A stretch of DNA of 64,000 nt from Sporolactobacillus sp. THM7-4 (lineage in GTDB: Bacteria; Bacillota; Bacilli; Bacillales; Sporolactobacillaceae): positions 1-64,000 of the forward strand of contig NZ_SEMD01000013.1 in assembly GCF_004153165.1 (NCBI RefSeq), in the 5' to 3' direction. Position 1 is the stretch's first letter; each line of letters opens with the position of its first letter. Of this stretch, positions 47,195 to 55,072 are shown piece by piece. A model generated the notes under the pieces. It did not search any database and was not told the origin of the DNA. It saw only the letters and a program-made list of their open reading frames with translations. The translations under genes and the position numbers were made by a program.

Positions 47195-48547
47195 ATGCCA
47201 TCTGTTGCCTTTCACACGTTGGGATGTAAAGTCAATCATTATGAAACAGAAGCCATCTGGCAGCTGTTTAAAAACCAGGGTTATGATCGCAAAGATTTTG
47301 ATAAATCTGCCGATGTATATGTCATTAATACCTGTACGGTAACGAATACCGGAGATCAGAAAAGCCGCCAGGTGATCCGCAGGGCCATTCGAAGCAATCC
47401 TGATGCGGTGATTTGTGTGACGGGCTGTTATGCCCAGACTTCTCCGGCGGAAGTCATGTCGATTCCTGGAGTAGATATTGTCGTTGGTACTCAGGACCGC
47501 AGCAAACTGACTGGATTTATCGATCAATACCGCCGGGAACGCGAGCCGATAAACGGGGTGAGCGACATTATGAAGGCGAAAGTCTACGAGGAACTGGATG
47601 TGCCTTCTTTTACCGACAGAACAAGGGCTTCACTGAAAATTCAGGAGGGATGCAATAACTTCTGTACGTTTTGCATTATTCCCTGGGCGCGAGGTCTTCT
47701 TCGTTCGAGAAAACCAGAAAATGTGATTAAACAGGCACAGCAACTGGTAGACGCCGGGTATAAAGAAATTGTCCTGACCGGTATTCACACCGCAGGATAT
47801 GGCGAAGATCTGGAAAATTACAACTTTGCCCGGTTGCTCCGTGATTTGGAAGAAAAAGTTGTTGGTCTGAAGAGACTGCGCATTTCGTCAATCGAAGCCA
47901 GCCAAATCACAGATGAAGTCGTAGACGTTGTCAACCGGTCGCACGTCATCGCAAGGCACCTGCATATTCCTCTTCAATCAGGGTCGGACGGCGTTTTGAA
48001 AAGGATGCGGCGTAAATATACAACCGCCTTTTTTGAGGAGAAAATCGAGAGTCTGCGCAAAGCACTGCCGGATTTCGCACTGACTTCGGACGTTATTGTC
48101 GGATTTCCCGGTGAAACAGAAGAGGAATTTGAAGAAACATATCACTTTATCAGCAGACTGAAATTTTCGGAACTGCACGTTTTTCCTTATTCACAGAGGA
48201 CTGGAACCCCTGCCGCGCAAATGCCGGATCAGGTTCCTGATGATGTAAAGCACGAACGCGTCATGAGACTGATTGAGTTATCCGACAGGCTTTCGCAGGA
48301 GTATGCCCGCAAATATAAAGATCATGTGCTGGAAGTTATCCCGGAGGAACCGTTCAACCACCACGAACCGGACGGTTGGTTCGTCGGGTTTACCGATAAT
48401 TACCTCAAAGTAAAGTTTCACTATCCGTCTCATGATATTGTCGGCAAACTGGTAAGGGTCAAGCTGACTGAGACAGGCTACCCGATAAACGAGGGAAGGT
48501 TTGTCCGTATCGTTGACGAAGGCGAACAGCCAGCGGCGAATTTTTAA
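47195..48547 (+). CDS. mtaB: tRNA ms2t6A methylthiotransferase
   Basis: MtaB adds a methylthio group to t6A37 in tRNA. Cysteines for the auxiliary cluster are in TLGCKVNHYE, NTCTVTN and CVTGCYAQ; the radical SAM motif is CNNFCTFCIIP; the C-terminal TRAM domain reads VGFTDNYLKVKF. Length 450 is typical. It is the last gene of the heat-shock/translation cluster (B. subtilis YqeV). Confidence 0.96.
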   Translation: MPSVAFHTLGCKVNHYETEAIWQLFKNQGYDRKDFDKSADVYVINTCTVTNTGDQKSRQVIRRAIRSNPDAVICVTGCYAQTSPAEVMSIPGVDIVVGTQDRSKLTGFIDQYRREREPINGVSDIMKAKVYEELDVPSFTDRTRASLKIQEGCNNFCTFCIIPWARGLLRSRKPENVIKQAQQLVDAGYKEIVLTGIHTAGYGEDLENYNFARLLRDLEEKVVGLKRLRISSIEASQITDEVVDVVNRSHVIARHLHIPLQSGSDGVLKRMRRKYTTAFFEEKIESLRKALPDFALTSDVIVGFPGETEEEFEETYHFISRLKFSELHVFPYSQRTGTPAAQMPDQVPDDVKHERVMRLIELSDRLSQEYARKYKDHVLEVIPEEPFNHHEPDGWFVGFTDNYLKVKFHYPSHDIVGKLVRVKLTETGYPINEGRFVRIVDEGEQPAANF

Positions 48548-48583
48548 AAAAATCTATCTAAAGGAAGGAATGGTTAGATTTTT
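48548..48583. terminator. Weak A/T-rich hairpin between mtaB and the transporter gene
   Basis: AAAAATCTA (48548-48556) pairs with TAGATTTTT (48575-48583). It is located where two convergent genes end, so it may serve both, but the stem is weak. Confidence 0.4.
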
Positions 48584-48599
48584 ACTTGAATCAGACCGG

Positions 48600-49535
48600 T
48601 TAGCCGATCCTCGTTAACTGGTTTCTCTCGACCCACCGACCGAACGGTCCGGCTAGAGGAAGGGCAAGGAACGCCGATATCAAATTGAAAACGACGGAGG
48701 TATGGGCAAGTGCCGTCCTGCTGTTACCCGCGATCGTCATCGAAAAATCCGCCAGAGGCATGATGAGTGGAAAGAAAAGCAGGACGCTCAGAATGTTAAA
48801 AAGAATATGAGTATAAGCTGTCCACCTCCCTTCCTGCCCTGCTCCGAGACTGGCAAGGTAAGTGGTCAGGCAGGTACCGACATTTGAGCCGAACATAATA
48901 GCAATGGCCGACGGAAGTGAGAGAATCCCGTGATCAAGAAATCCCATACAAACCAGCATGGTCGCTGAACTGGACTGAATAATGGCGGAGAAGAGCGTGC
49001 CGACGACAACCGCGTACAGCAGGCTTTCATTCGAGTCGATGAGCAGGTCCCGGATAAACGGCGACTGAACGAGCGGCTCAGCCAGTGAACTGAATCCGGC
49101 CATTGAAGCAAAGAGACAGCCGATACCGAAGAGAAGGGATCCGATCGAAAAACTATGGCGAAGCGGCAGACACATCATGACAATTCCGATTAAGAGAAAA
49201 ACAAAATACATGGAACCAATCGGCAGGGTGGCGATCTCGCCGGTGAGTGTCGTCCCGACGTTAGCTCCTAAAATAATTCCGATAGACTGAGAGAACAGGA
49301 TTGCCCGGGCCGCGATCAGTCCTACGGTGATAATCGTTACAGCAGAGCTGCTTTGTAAAAGAATCGAAGCGAACGTTCCGATAATGAGGCCTTTAAAGGG
49401 CGTATCTGCCGCCTTCTGAAGGACATTTTGCATTTTTCCGCCGACAAGAGTATGCATGCCTCCGGTCATGACACCCATTCCAAGAAGAAACAGGAGAATA
49501 TATAAAATAAAAACGATCACATGCTGGTCCACCAT
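48600..49535 (-). CDS. yqeW: Na/Pi cotransporter family protein (YqeW-like)
   Basis: The 311-residue integral membrane protein has two inverted repeats, each with the family QSSSA motif (ILLQSSSAVTIITVGLIAA; IIQSSSATMLVCMGFL) and GANVGTT / GSNVGTC. This is the PNaS fold used for sodium-coupled phosphate transport. The PhoU-like C-terminal domain of larger members is absent. GAGGTGATGA precedes the ATG. Substrate not certain. Confidence 0.9.
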   Translation of the reverse strand: MVDQHVIVFILYILLFLLGMGVMTGGMHTLVGGKMQNVLQKAADTPFKGLIIGTFASILLQSSSAVTIITVGLIAARAILFSQSIGIILGANVGTTLTGEIATLPIGSMYFVFLLIGIVMMCLPLRHSFSIGSLLFGIGCLFASMAGFSSLAEPLVQSPFIRDLLIDSNESLLYAVVVGTLFSAIIQSSSATMLVCMGFLDHGILSLPSAIAIMFGSNVGTCLTTYLASLGAGQEGRWTAYTHILFNILSVLLFFPLIMPLADFSMTIAGNSRTALAHTSVVFNLISAFLALPLAGPFGRWVERNQLTRIG

Positions 49536-49693
49536 TCATCACCTCGTCCTATTCTATTTTCACTGGAGCTTATCCATGACTTAAAATTAACGGCGCGTGC
49601 TTCTATTAAATAAATCGGTTGAGAAAAACCGAACGATCAAGCACCTGAGACATAAAACGGACTCCTGATCAGAATGAAACGGCATACAATAAT

Positions 49694-49722
49694 TTGATCA
49701 TTTATGGTCTATCGTTTATAAT
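49694..49722 (+). promoter_or_regulatory. Sigma-A promoter of rpsU-yqeY
   Basis: TTGATC (49694-49699), a 17-base spacer and TATAAT (49717-49722), about 60 bases before rpsU. Confidence 0.7.
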
Positions 49723-49784
49723 GTCTAATGACATGTAAGAAGTCATTTTAAGTTGCTTTCGTTTTTGGAGGGAGGGAAACATAG

Positions 49785-49964
49785 ATGGTCGAAACAAGGG
49801 TACGCAAGAATGAATCGATTGAAGACGCACTGAGGCGTTTTAAACGGTCGGTTTCTAAATCAGGCACTCTGGCAGAAGTAAAGAAACGGAGAAACTACGA
49901 GAAACCGAGCGTTCGCCGTAAGAAAAAATCTGAGGCTGCGCGTAAAAAACGCCGCAGATTCTGA
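49785..49964 (+). CDS. rpsU: Small-subunit ribosomal protein S21
   Basis: The 59-residue very basic protein ([20 protein letters not shown], then [15 protein letters not shown]...[15 protein letters not shown]) is S21. GGAGGGAGGG precedes the ATG. Eighteen bases separate it from yqeY, its usual partner. Confidence 0.97.
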   Translation: MVETRVRKNESIEDALRRFKRSVSKSGTLAEVKKRRNYEKPSVRRKKKSEAARKKRRRF

Positions 49965-49981
49965 GAAGAGGTTTTTTATTC

Positions 49982-50425
49982 ATGAACCTTGTTGATCGCC
50001 TGACCACCGACATGAAACAAGCGATGAGAGCGAAAGACAAAGTCAGACTTTCTGTCATTCGAATGATCAAGACGTCGATGCAGAATGAGTCAATCAAGCT
50101 GGGCAGGGAACTGTCGGATGATGAGGCATTATCGGTCCTGACCCGTGAGCTCAAGCAGAGGAAAGACTCCCTCCAAGAGTTTGAAAATGCCGGACGACAA
50201 GATCTTGTTGACGAAGTCAGCAAAGAAATTGAAATCGTTCAGTCCTATATGCCTGAGCAATTATCTGATGATGAACTCCAGTCGATTATAGAGGAAACGA
50301 TTTCCGAAGTCGGTGCGAAATCTAAGGCCGATATTGGTAAAGTCATGAAGGCAGTTATGCCGAAGATTAAAGGTCGGGCTGATGGAAGCTCGGTCAATCG
50401 TTTGGTCCGCAGTCAATTAAATTAA
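49982..50425 (+). CDS. yqeY: GatB/YqeY domain protein
   Basis: The 147-residue protein consists of the tRNA-binding tail domain shared with GatB ([19 protein letters not shown] ... [20 protein letters not shown] ... [15 protein letters not shown]). Its role alone is unclear. It follows rpsU and is closed by a strong terminator. In B. subtilis yqeZ comes next; here it is absent. Confidence 0.93.
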   Translation: MNLVDRLTTDMKQAMRAKDKVRLSVIRMIKTSMQNESIKLGRELSDDEALSVLTRELKQRKDSLQEFENAGRQDLVDEVSKEIEIVQSYMPEQLSDDELQSIIEETISEVGAKSKADIGKVMKAVMPKIKGRADGSSVNRLVRSQLN

Positions 50426-50431
50426 GAAAAA

Positions 50432-50473
50432 AGGGCTCTGTTTGAAACAAGAAACAAACAGAGCCCTGTTTTT
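50432..50473 (+). terminator. Terminator after yqeY
   Basis: AGGGCTCTGTTTG (50432-50444) and CAAACAGAGCCCT (50455-50467) form a perfect 13-pair stem, followed by GTTTTTC. Confidence 0.92.
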
Positions 50474-50531
50474 CACTTTAAATTCAGCTCATTTTCAGAG
50501 AATGAAAAAGATGAAAAAGGGGAGATGGGGT

Positions 50532-51524
50532 TTGGACGCTTCAACAGTAGGCATTTTAATTATTGCTGGTTTGATTATTATCGGCATTGTTATTCTTTTC
50601 ACTTTTGTTCCGGTCATGCTGTGGATTTCAGCTCTCTCATCAGGCGTTCGTATCGGAATTTTTACACTGATTGGCATGCGGCTGAGACGTGTGGTCCCCC
50701 GGCGTGTGATCAATCCGCTGATTAAAGCGGTAAAAGCGGGCCTTGATCTGCATACGAACCAGCTTGAGAGTCACTACCTCGCTGGAGGAAATGTTGATCG
50801 TGTCGTTAATGCATTGATTGCGGCACATCGGGCGAATATCGATTTGTCTTTTGAAAGAGCAGCAGCTATTGATCTTGCAGGACGGAATGTTCTCGAAGCG
50901 GTACAAATGAGTGTCAATCCGAAAGTAATTGAGACCCCTTACATCGCGGGTGTCGCCATCAACGGGATCGAAGTGAAAGTCAAGGCAAGAATTACGGTAC
51001 GGGCCAATATTGACCGGCTGGTCGGCGGTGCCGGCGAAGAGACGGTTATTGCAAGGGTCGGCGAAGGAGTCGTCAGCACGATTGGCGCTGCGCCGACACA
51101 TAAAGACGTTTTGAAAAACCCGGATACCATTTCAAAAACGGTTCTCCAGAAAGGACTGGATGCCGGCACAGCCTTCGAAATCCTGTCGATTGATATCGCC
51201 GATGTCGATGTTGGTAAAAATATCGGTGCTTTTCTTCAGACCGAACAGGCCGAGGCCGACAAAAATATTGCTCAGGCCAAGGCAGAAGAACGGCGTGCCA
51301 TGGCGGTTGCCAATGAGCAGGAAATGCGGGCAAGGGTTGAAGAAATGCGTGCCAAAGTGGTTGAAGCCGAATCAGAAGTACCTCTGGCGATGGCTGCCGC
51401 GCTTAAAGACGGAAAACTGGGTGTCATGGATTATATGAACTACAATAATATTAAGGCAGATACGGAAATGCGCCACGCATTTGGAAATAACGACGACAAT
51501 AAATCAGGCGATGAGTATAAGTAA
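50532..51524 (+). CDS. floA: Flotillin-like protein FloA
   Basis: FloA organises functional membrane microdomains. It has a membrane-inserted N-terminal hairpin ([18 protein letters not shown]), then [13 protein letters not shown], the conserved [40 protein letters not shown] and the coiled-coil [20 protein letters not shown]. The start is TTG at 50532 after AAGGGGAG, giving the standard 330 residues; the frame runs back to 50442 into the upstream terminator, which excludes that start. Its usual NfeD-type partner gene yqeZ is missing. Confidence 0.95.
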   Translation: MDASTVGILIIAGLIIIGIVILFTFVPVMLWISALSSGVRIGIFTLIGMRLRRVVPRRVINPLIKAVKAGLDLHTNQLESHYLAGGNVDRVVNALIAAHRANIDLSFERAAAIDLAGRNVLEAVQMSVNPKVIETPYIAGVAINGIEVKVKARITVRANIDRLVGGAGEETVIARVGEGVVSTIGAAPTHKDVLKNPDTISKTVLQKGLDAGTAFEILSIDIADVDVGKNIGAFLQTEQAEADKNIAQAKAEERRAMAVANEQEMRARVEEMRAKVVEAESEVPLAMAAALKDGKLGVMDYMNYNNIKADTEMRHAFGNNDDNKSGDEYK

Positions 51525-51559
51525 CCATTTTTGATTAGAAAGGGAGGGATTATTCGGCC

Positions 51560-52054
51560 ATGTCAGTAATCCCGATTATTTTAGGTGTTATCGCATTTAT
51601 CTTTTATATTGCCCACTCTGTTGAAAAGCAGAACGAGCAGGAAAGAAAACGGCGGGAAGCGCGAAGAGGAAGGCGTCCGGACACGTTCCGTCCGAAACCG
51701 GTCCCGGCAGAAAACCGGGATTCGAACCGGAACGGGTCAGAAACCCATGTTCCACATGTCGATACGATGCCATCCGCTGAGAAAACGAAGACGGCCGGCA
51801 ATGACGACCGGCAGGAACGTTATCGGGAAGCTCTGACCCGGCTTGCCCAGTCCCCGGACCCTGATCAGGGGAAACCGGAGACCGTGATTGAAAAGGCGGC
51901 TCCTGCGATACCGCAGGGAAATCCGATACCGCTTTTTGATCGACAGAGGCTGCGTGATGCGTTTATTCTTGCCGAGTGCATCGGCAAACCTCGGGCAGTC
52001 CATCCTCATCCTTTTTTTCGCAATCAGAAATATAAAACTCCAGGCGGGAAATAG
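51560..52054 (+). CDS. Unknown membrane-anchored protein downstream of floA
   Basis: The 164-residue protein starts with one membrane segment (IPIILGVIAFIFYIAHSV, about residues 4-21), then a very basic stretch (KQNEQERKRREARRGRR), a long polar Pro/Asn/Asp-rich linker (about 40-110) and a C-terminal motif (LRDAFILAECIGKPRAVHPH). AAAGGGAGGG lies upstream. I do not recognise the family; the I-x-AE-x-x-GKPRA ending resembles the tails of some other small Bacillaceae proteins. It follows floA by 36 bases, where B. subtilis has yqfB, and is closed by its own terminator, so it may work with FloA. Confidence 0.75.
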   Translation: MSVIPIILGVIAFIFYIAHSVEKQNEQERKRREARRGRRPDTFRPKPVPAENRDSNRNGSETHVPHVDTMPSAEKTKTAGNDDRQERYREALTRLAQSPDPDQGKPETVIEKAAPAIPQGNPIPLFDRQRLRDAFILAECIGKPRAVHPHPFFRNQKYKTPGGK

Positions 52055-52085
52055 TGATTGTAATCCAGCTCTCTTTCTGAGTTTT

Positions 52086-52125
52086 CAACCCTTGAACAGC
52101 CGGCGGGCTCTCAAGGGTTGTTTTT
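52086..52125 (+). terminator. Terminator of the floA unit
   Basis: CAACCCTTGA (52086-52095) and TCAAGGGTTG (52111-52120) form a perfect 10-pair stem with a GCC-GGC core in the loop, followed by TTTTTC. Confidence 0.9.
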
Positions 52126-52282
52126 CATCTTCTAATTTCGATTGTGACCGTATCCATCACTTTCTTACTCACATGCAGGTTCCTTCCCCAATAAAAACAG
52201 CTTCCTGATGATCCAATCCAGGTGATTCATGGTGCTAGGGACCATCTCTTTTACATAAGGTGTAAAGAGGTGGAAAGTGATC

Positions 52283-52564
52283 ATGAAAAAATGGACCACT
52301 CAGTTTAAGAAATGGTTTTCGACCGTATCTGAAATACCTGAAGATATCGTAATGGATTTACCGAGGATCACTCTGATCGGTCAGTCCCATCTCTCAATAG
52401 AAAATTATAAAGGGGTTATTGCTTTTTCTCAGAATGAGCTGAGGCTCGCTATGGACCGGGGCGAGCTGCTGATTACGGGGGAAGCATTCGTCCTGGAGAA
52501 TATACTTGACAAAGAAATTTATCTCGAGGGAAAAGTCATGGACGTCCGATTTATTGAGGATTGA
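52283..52564 (+). CDS. yqfC: Sporulation protein YqfC
   Basis: The 93-residue YabP/YqfC-family protein (DLPRITLIGQSHLSIENYKG ... LLITGEAFVLENI) is expressed in the mother cell under sigma-E in B. subtilis. GAGGTGG fits the ATG at 52283 better than the GTG two codons earlier. It is 15 bases from yqfD. Upstream CATAAGGT (around 52253) could be part of a sigma-E -10, but I found no matching -35. Confidence 0.92.
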   Translation: MKKWTTQFKKWFSTVSEIPEDIVMDLPRITLIGQSHLSIENYKGVIAFSQNELRLAMDRGELLITGEAFVLENILDKEIYLEGKVMDVRFIED

Positions 52565-52579
52565 GAGGAGGGGCCGCGT

Positions 52580-53806
52580 ATGAAACAGAAGGTTCATAGT
52601 GTTAACGGTTATGTACGAGCAACCATTACAGGGAAACAGACGGAACGATTTATCACCCGATGCGCCGAAGAAGGTGTTCGGATGTGGCATATCGAACGTA
52701 AAAATGAGACAACCCTTATCTGTTATATTAAACTGACAAAGATCGAACTGCTCAGGAGAATTTTGAAAGAAACAGGCTGCCGGATTCATTTTCTTGAACG
52801 GAACGGTATCCCTTTTTTTATTGAAAAACTCAAAAAACGTCTTGGAATTGTTGCCGGACTCCTCTTTTTCCTCATTATTCTGCTCATTTTATCGAATATG
52901 GTCTGGCACATTGAAGTGAAAGGTGCGGATCCAAAGCTTGAAGGTCAGATTCGTGCGCTTTTGAAAAAGGATCATTTGTACGTCGGCTCACTCGATTTTT
53001 TTGTTCCAAAAACCGATCAGCTTGAAACAAGACTCTCATCAAAATTGACGAAAGTGACGTGGATCGGGGTTTCTAAGGACGGGACGACCTATTTGATCGA
53101 TGTGGTGCAGAAAAAGTACCCGAAAAAACAAAAACCGGCGGGACCGAGAAATCTGGTAGCTGCGAAGCAGGCGATCATTCACCACTGGATTGTCGATAAA
53201 GGGCAGGTTGTTGTCGAGAGTAATCAGTACGTTAAACCGGGTCAGATTCTCGTCCTCGGCAGAATAGGCAGGGAAGATGCCCCAAAATTTGTCGCGGCAA
53301 CAGGAAAAGTGATCGGGGAGACGTGGTACCAGTCTGAAGCGGCGATTCCGCTCGACAGCCGCTATTCTGTTTATACCGGGAGAAACTGGAGCCGGCATGA
53401 TTTAATCATGTGGAAAGTCACACTGCCGGTCTTGGGGTTCAGGAACAAACCGTTCAGAAGCTTTGACAAAGAAGTCACTCAGAAAACGGTCCGATTTTTG
53501 ATTTGGGATCTTCCATTTTCCTACCGTCAGACGGTTTACAGAGAAAAAAAGATCGTCAGGAGGCATTTGAGCGAGAAAAAAGCACTGGAGGAAGCGAGGG
53601 AATCGGCAGATAAAAAATTGCTTGACCGACTGCCGCCTGGTTCTGAGATCGTCTCCGAGTCGACTGAAAATAAACAGATTGAGGATAAAAAGCTGATCAT
53701 TAGAAGCCACTATGTGGTCTACGAAAACATCGCCCGTCCACAAACCATTGACCCGGCAAAAGAAAAAGAAAAATTGATTAAGAAAAACAAAGCGGATGAG
53801 AGGTGA
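52580..53806 (+). CDS. yqfD: Sporulation protein YqfD
   Basis: The 408-residue mother-cell membrane protein has an N-terminal domain, one membrane segment (LGIVAGLLFFLIILLILSNMVW, about residues 89-110) and a large extracytoplasmic domain (HIEVKGADPKLEGQIRALLK ... VDKGQVVVESNQYVKPGQIL). It pairs with YqfC in spore-formers. GAGAGGAGGGGCC precedes the ATG. Its stop codon lies inside a terminator hairpin. Confidence 0.92.
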   Translation: MKQKVHSVNGYVRATITGKQTERFITRCAEEGVRMWHIERKNETTLICYIKLTKIELLRRILKETGCRIHFLERNGIPFFIEKLKKRLGIVAGLLFFLIILLILSNMVWHIEVKGADPKLEGQIRALLKKDHLYVGSLDFFVPKTDQLETRLSSKLTKVTWIGVSKDGTTYLIDVVQKKYPKKQKPAGPRNLVAAKQAIIHHWIVDKGQVVVESNQYVKPGQILVLGRIGREDAPKFVAATGKVIGETWYQSEAAIPLDSRYSVYTGRNWSRHDLIMWKVTLPVLGFRNKPFRSFDKEVTQKTVRFLIWDLPFSYRQTVYREKKIVRRHLSEKKALEEARESADKKLLDRLPPGSEIVSESTENKQIEDKKLIIRSHYVVYENIARPQTIDPAKEKEKLIKKNKADER

Positions 53807-53819
53807 TTCTCCGCTTTTT
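53789..53819 (+). terminator. Terminator overlapping the yqfD stop codon
   Basis: AAAGCGGA (53789-53796) and TCCGCTTT (53810-53817) form a perfect eight-pair stem, followed by TTC. The yqfD TGA is in the loop. Confidence 0.75.
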
Positions 53820-53953
53820 CTTTAGGAAAAAAAGGGCCGGGCAGAAAGAGCTGATCACGACAAAATGTGCATTTTAAACAGATTGGAATTCAAATGTTTA
53901 CATATGGTAAAATGAGAGAAACGCGATCTGAATTCGAGGAGGACAAATAGAGA

Positions 53954-54913
53954 TTGCCAGAACGCCATTTATATTCGATAAAATCAGACTGGGATAATGC
54001 AAACGAAACACTGACACTGTTTGGGCCGGGAGATGCCAACCTGAAAATTATTGAGAAAACCCTGGGCATCTCAATCGTCACACGAGGCGGTTCAATCAGT
54101 GTCTCAACCGACAATCAGGATGATGTCCGCAGGGTCGAGCAAGTATTAGGTGCTCTTCTGCAACTGATCCGGAGAGGTATTTCAATTACGGAACGTGATG
54201 TCGTCTACGCCTTGAAAATGGCGGAAAACGGCCAGCTTGAAGCTTTCGGTGAATTATATGAAACGGAAATCACAACAAATGCCAAAGGAAAGCCGATCCG
54301 CGTCAAAACCCTGGGACAGCGAAGATATGTCAGCGCAATGAAGAAACAGGATATGGTGTTCGCAATCGGTCCCGCCGGAACAGGAAAAACCTATCTCGCT
54401 GTCGTTATGGCCGTTACGGCTTTAAAGGCAGGGAAAATTAAACGTCTTATCCTGACAAGGCCCGCGGTTGAAGCCGGTGAGAGCCTTGGCTTTTTACCCG
54501 GCGACTTGAAAGAGAAAGTAGATCCCTACCTGCGGCCTCTTTATGATTCGCTCCATGACATTCTCGGAGCCGAACATACCCTTCGACTGATTGAGAGGGG
54601 AACAATAGAAGTAGCACCCCTTGCTTATATGCGAGGCCGCACGCTTGAAGACGCATTTGTTATCCTTGATGAAGCACAGAATACGACACAGGAGCAAATG
54701 AAAATGTTTCTGACCCGTCTGGGGTTCGGGTCGAAGATGATTATAACCGGAGACGTTACACAGGTGGATCTGCCGAAGGGGAAAAAATCGGGATTAAAAA
54801 CGGCCAGGGAGCTGCTGGAGAACATTGACGGCATTGCTTTTGTTGAACTGCACAGTACGGATGTCATCCGCCATCCCCTCGTGCAAAAAATCATTCAGGC
54901 ATATGGAGACTGA
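53954..54913 (+). CDS. phoH: PhoH family ATPase
   Basis: The N-terminal KH-like domain is followed by a P-loop ATPase: GPAGTGKTYLAVVMAV near residue 137, then FVILDEAQNTT and ITGDVTQVDLP. PhoH proteins are linked to RNA metabolism and sit next to ybeY in most bacteria. It starts with TTG; GAGGAGGAC is about 12 bases upstream, slightly far. Length 319 is typical. A 14-bp palindrome, GAAACCCGGGTTTC, follows the stop codon (54921-54934). Confidence 0.93.
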   Translation: MPERHLYSIKSDWDNANETLTLFGPGDANLKIIEKTLGISIVTRGGSISVSTDNQDDVRRVEQVLGALLQLIRRGISITERDVVYALKMAENGQLEAFGELYETEITTNAKGKPIRVKTLGQRRYVSAMKKQDMVFAIGPAGTGKTYLAVVMAVTALKAGKIKRLILTRPAVEAGESLGFLPGDLKEKVDPYLRPLYDSLHDILGAEHTLRLIERGTIEVAPLAYMRGRTLEDAFVILDEAQNTTQEQMKMFLTRLGFGSKMIITGDVTQVDLPKGKKSGLKTARELLENIDGIAFVELHSTDVIRHPLVQKIIQAYGD

Positions 54914-55072
54914 CGGGCTGAAACCCGGGTTTCAAAAGATGTACATTCTTTAAGGTAAATACGGGCTGTCTGAAAGACGAATCCTGATTCATAAAGCGAA
55001 CTACGGGGAAGAAAAGGAACCGATTCTGAATCGTTCACACATCGCCGCTTCAAAATATTCTGGAGGCAGAGA

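Noticed and set aside
51712-51730. GGGATTCGAACCGG, resembling a tRNA T-arm on the minus strand
   Set aside because: No acceptor or anticodon stems can be fitted around it, and it lies inside a coding frame.
54921-54934. 14-bp palindrome GAAACCCGGGTTTC after phoH
   Set aside because: No T tract follows and no promoter is adjacent, so neither terminator nor operator is supported.
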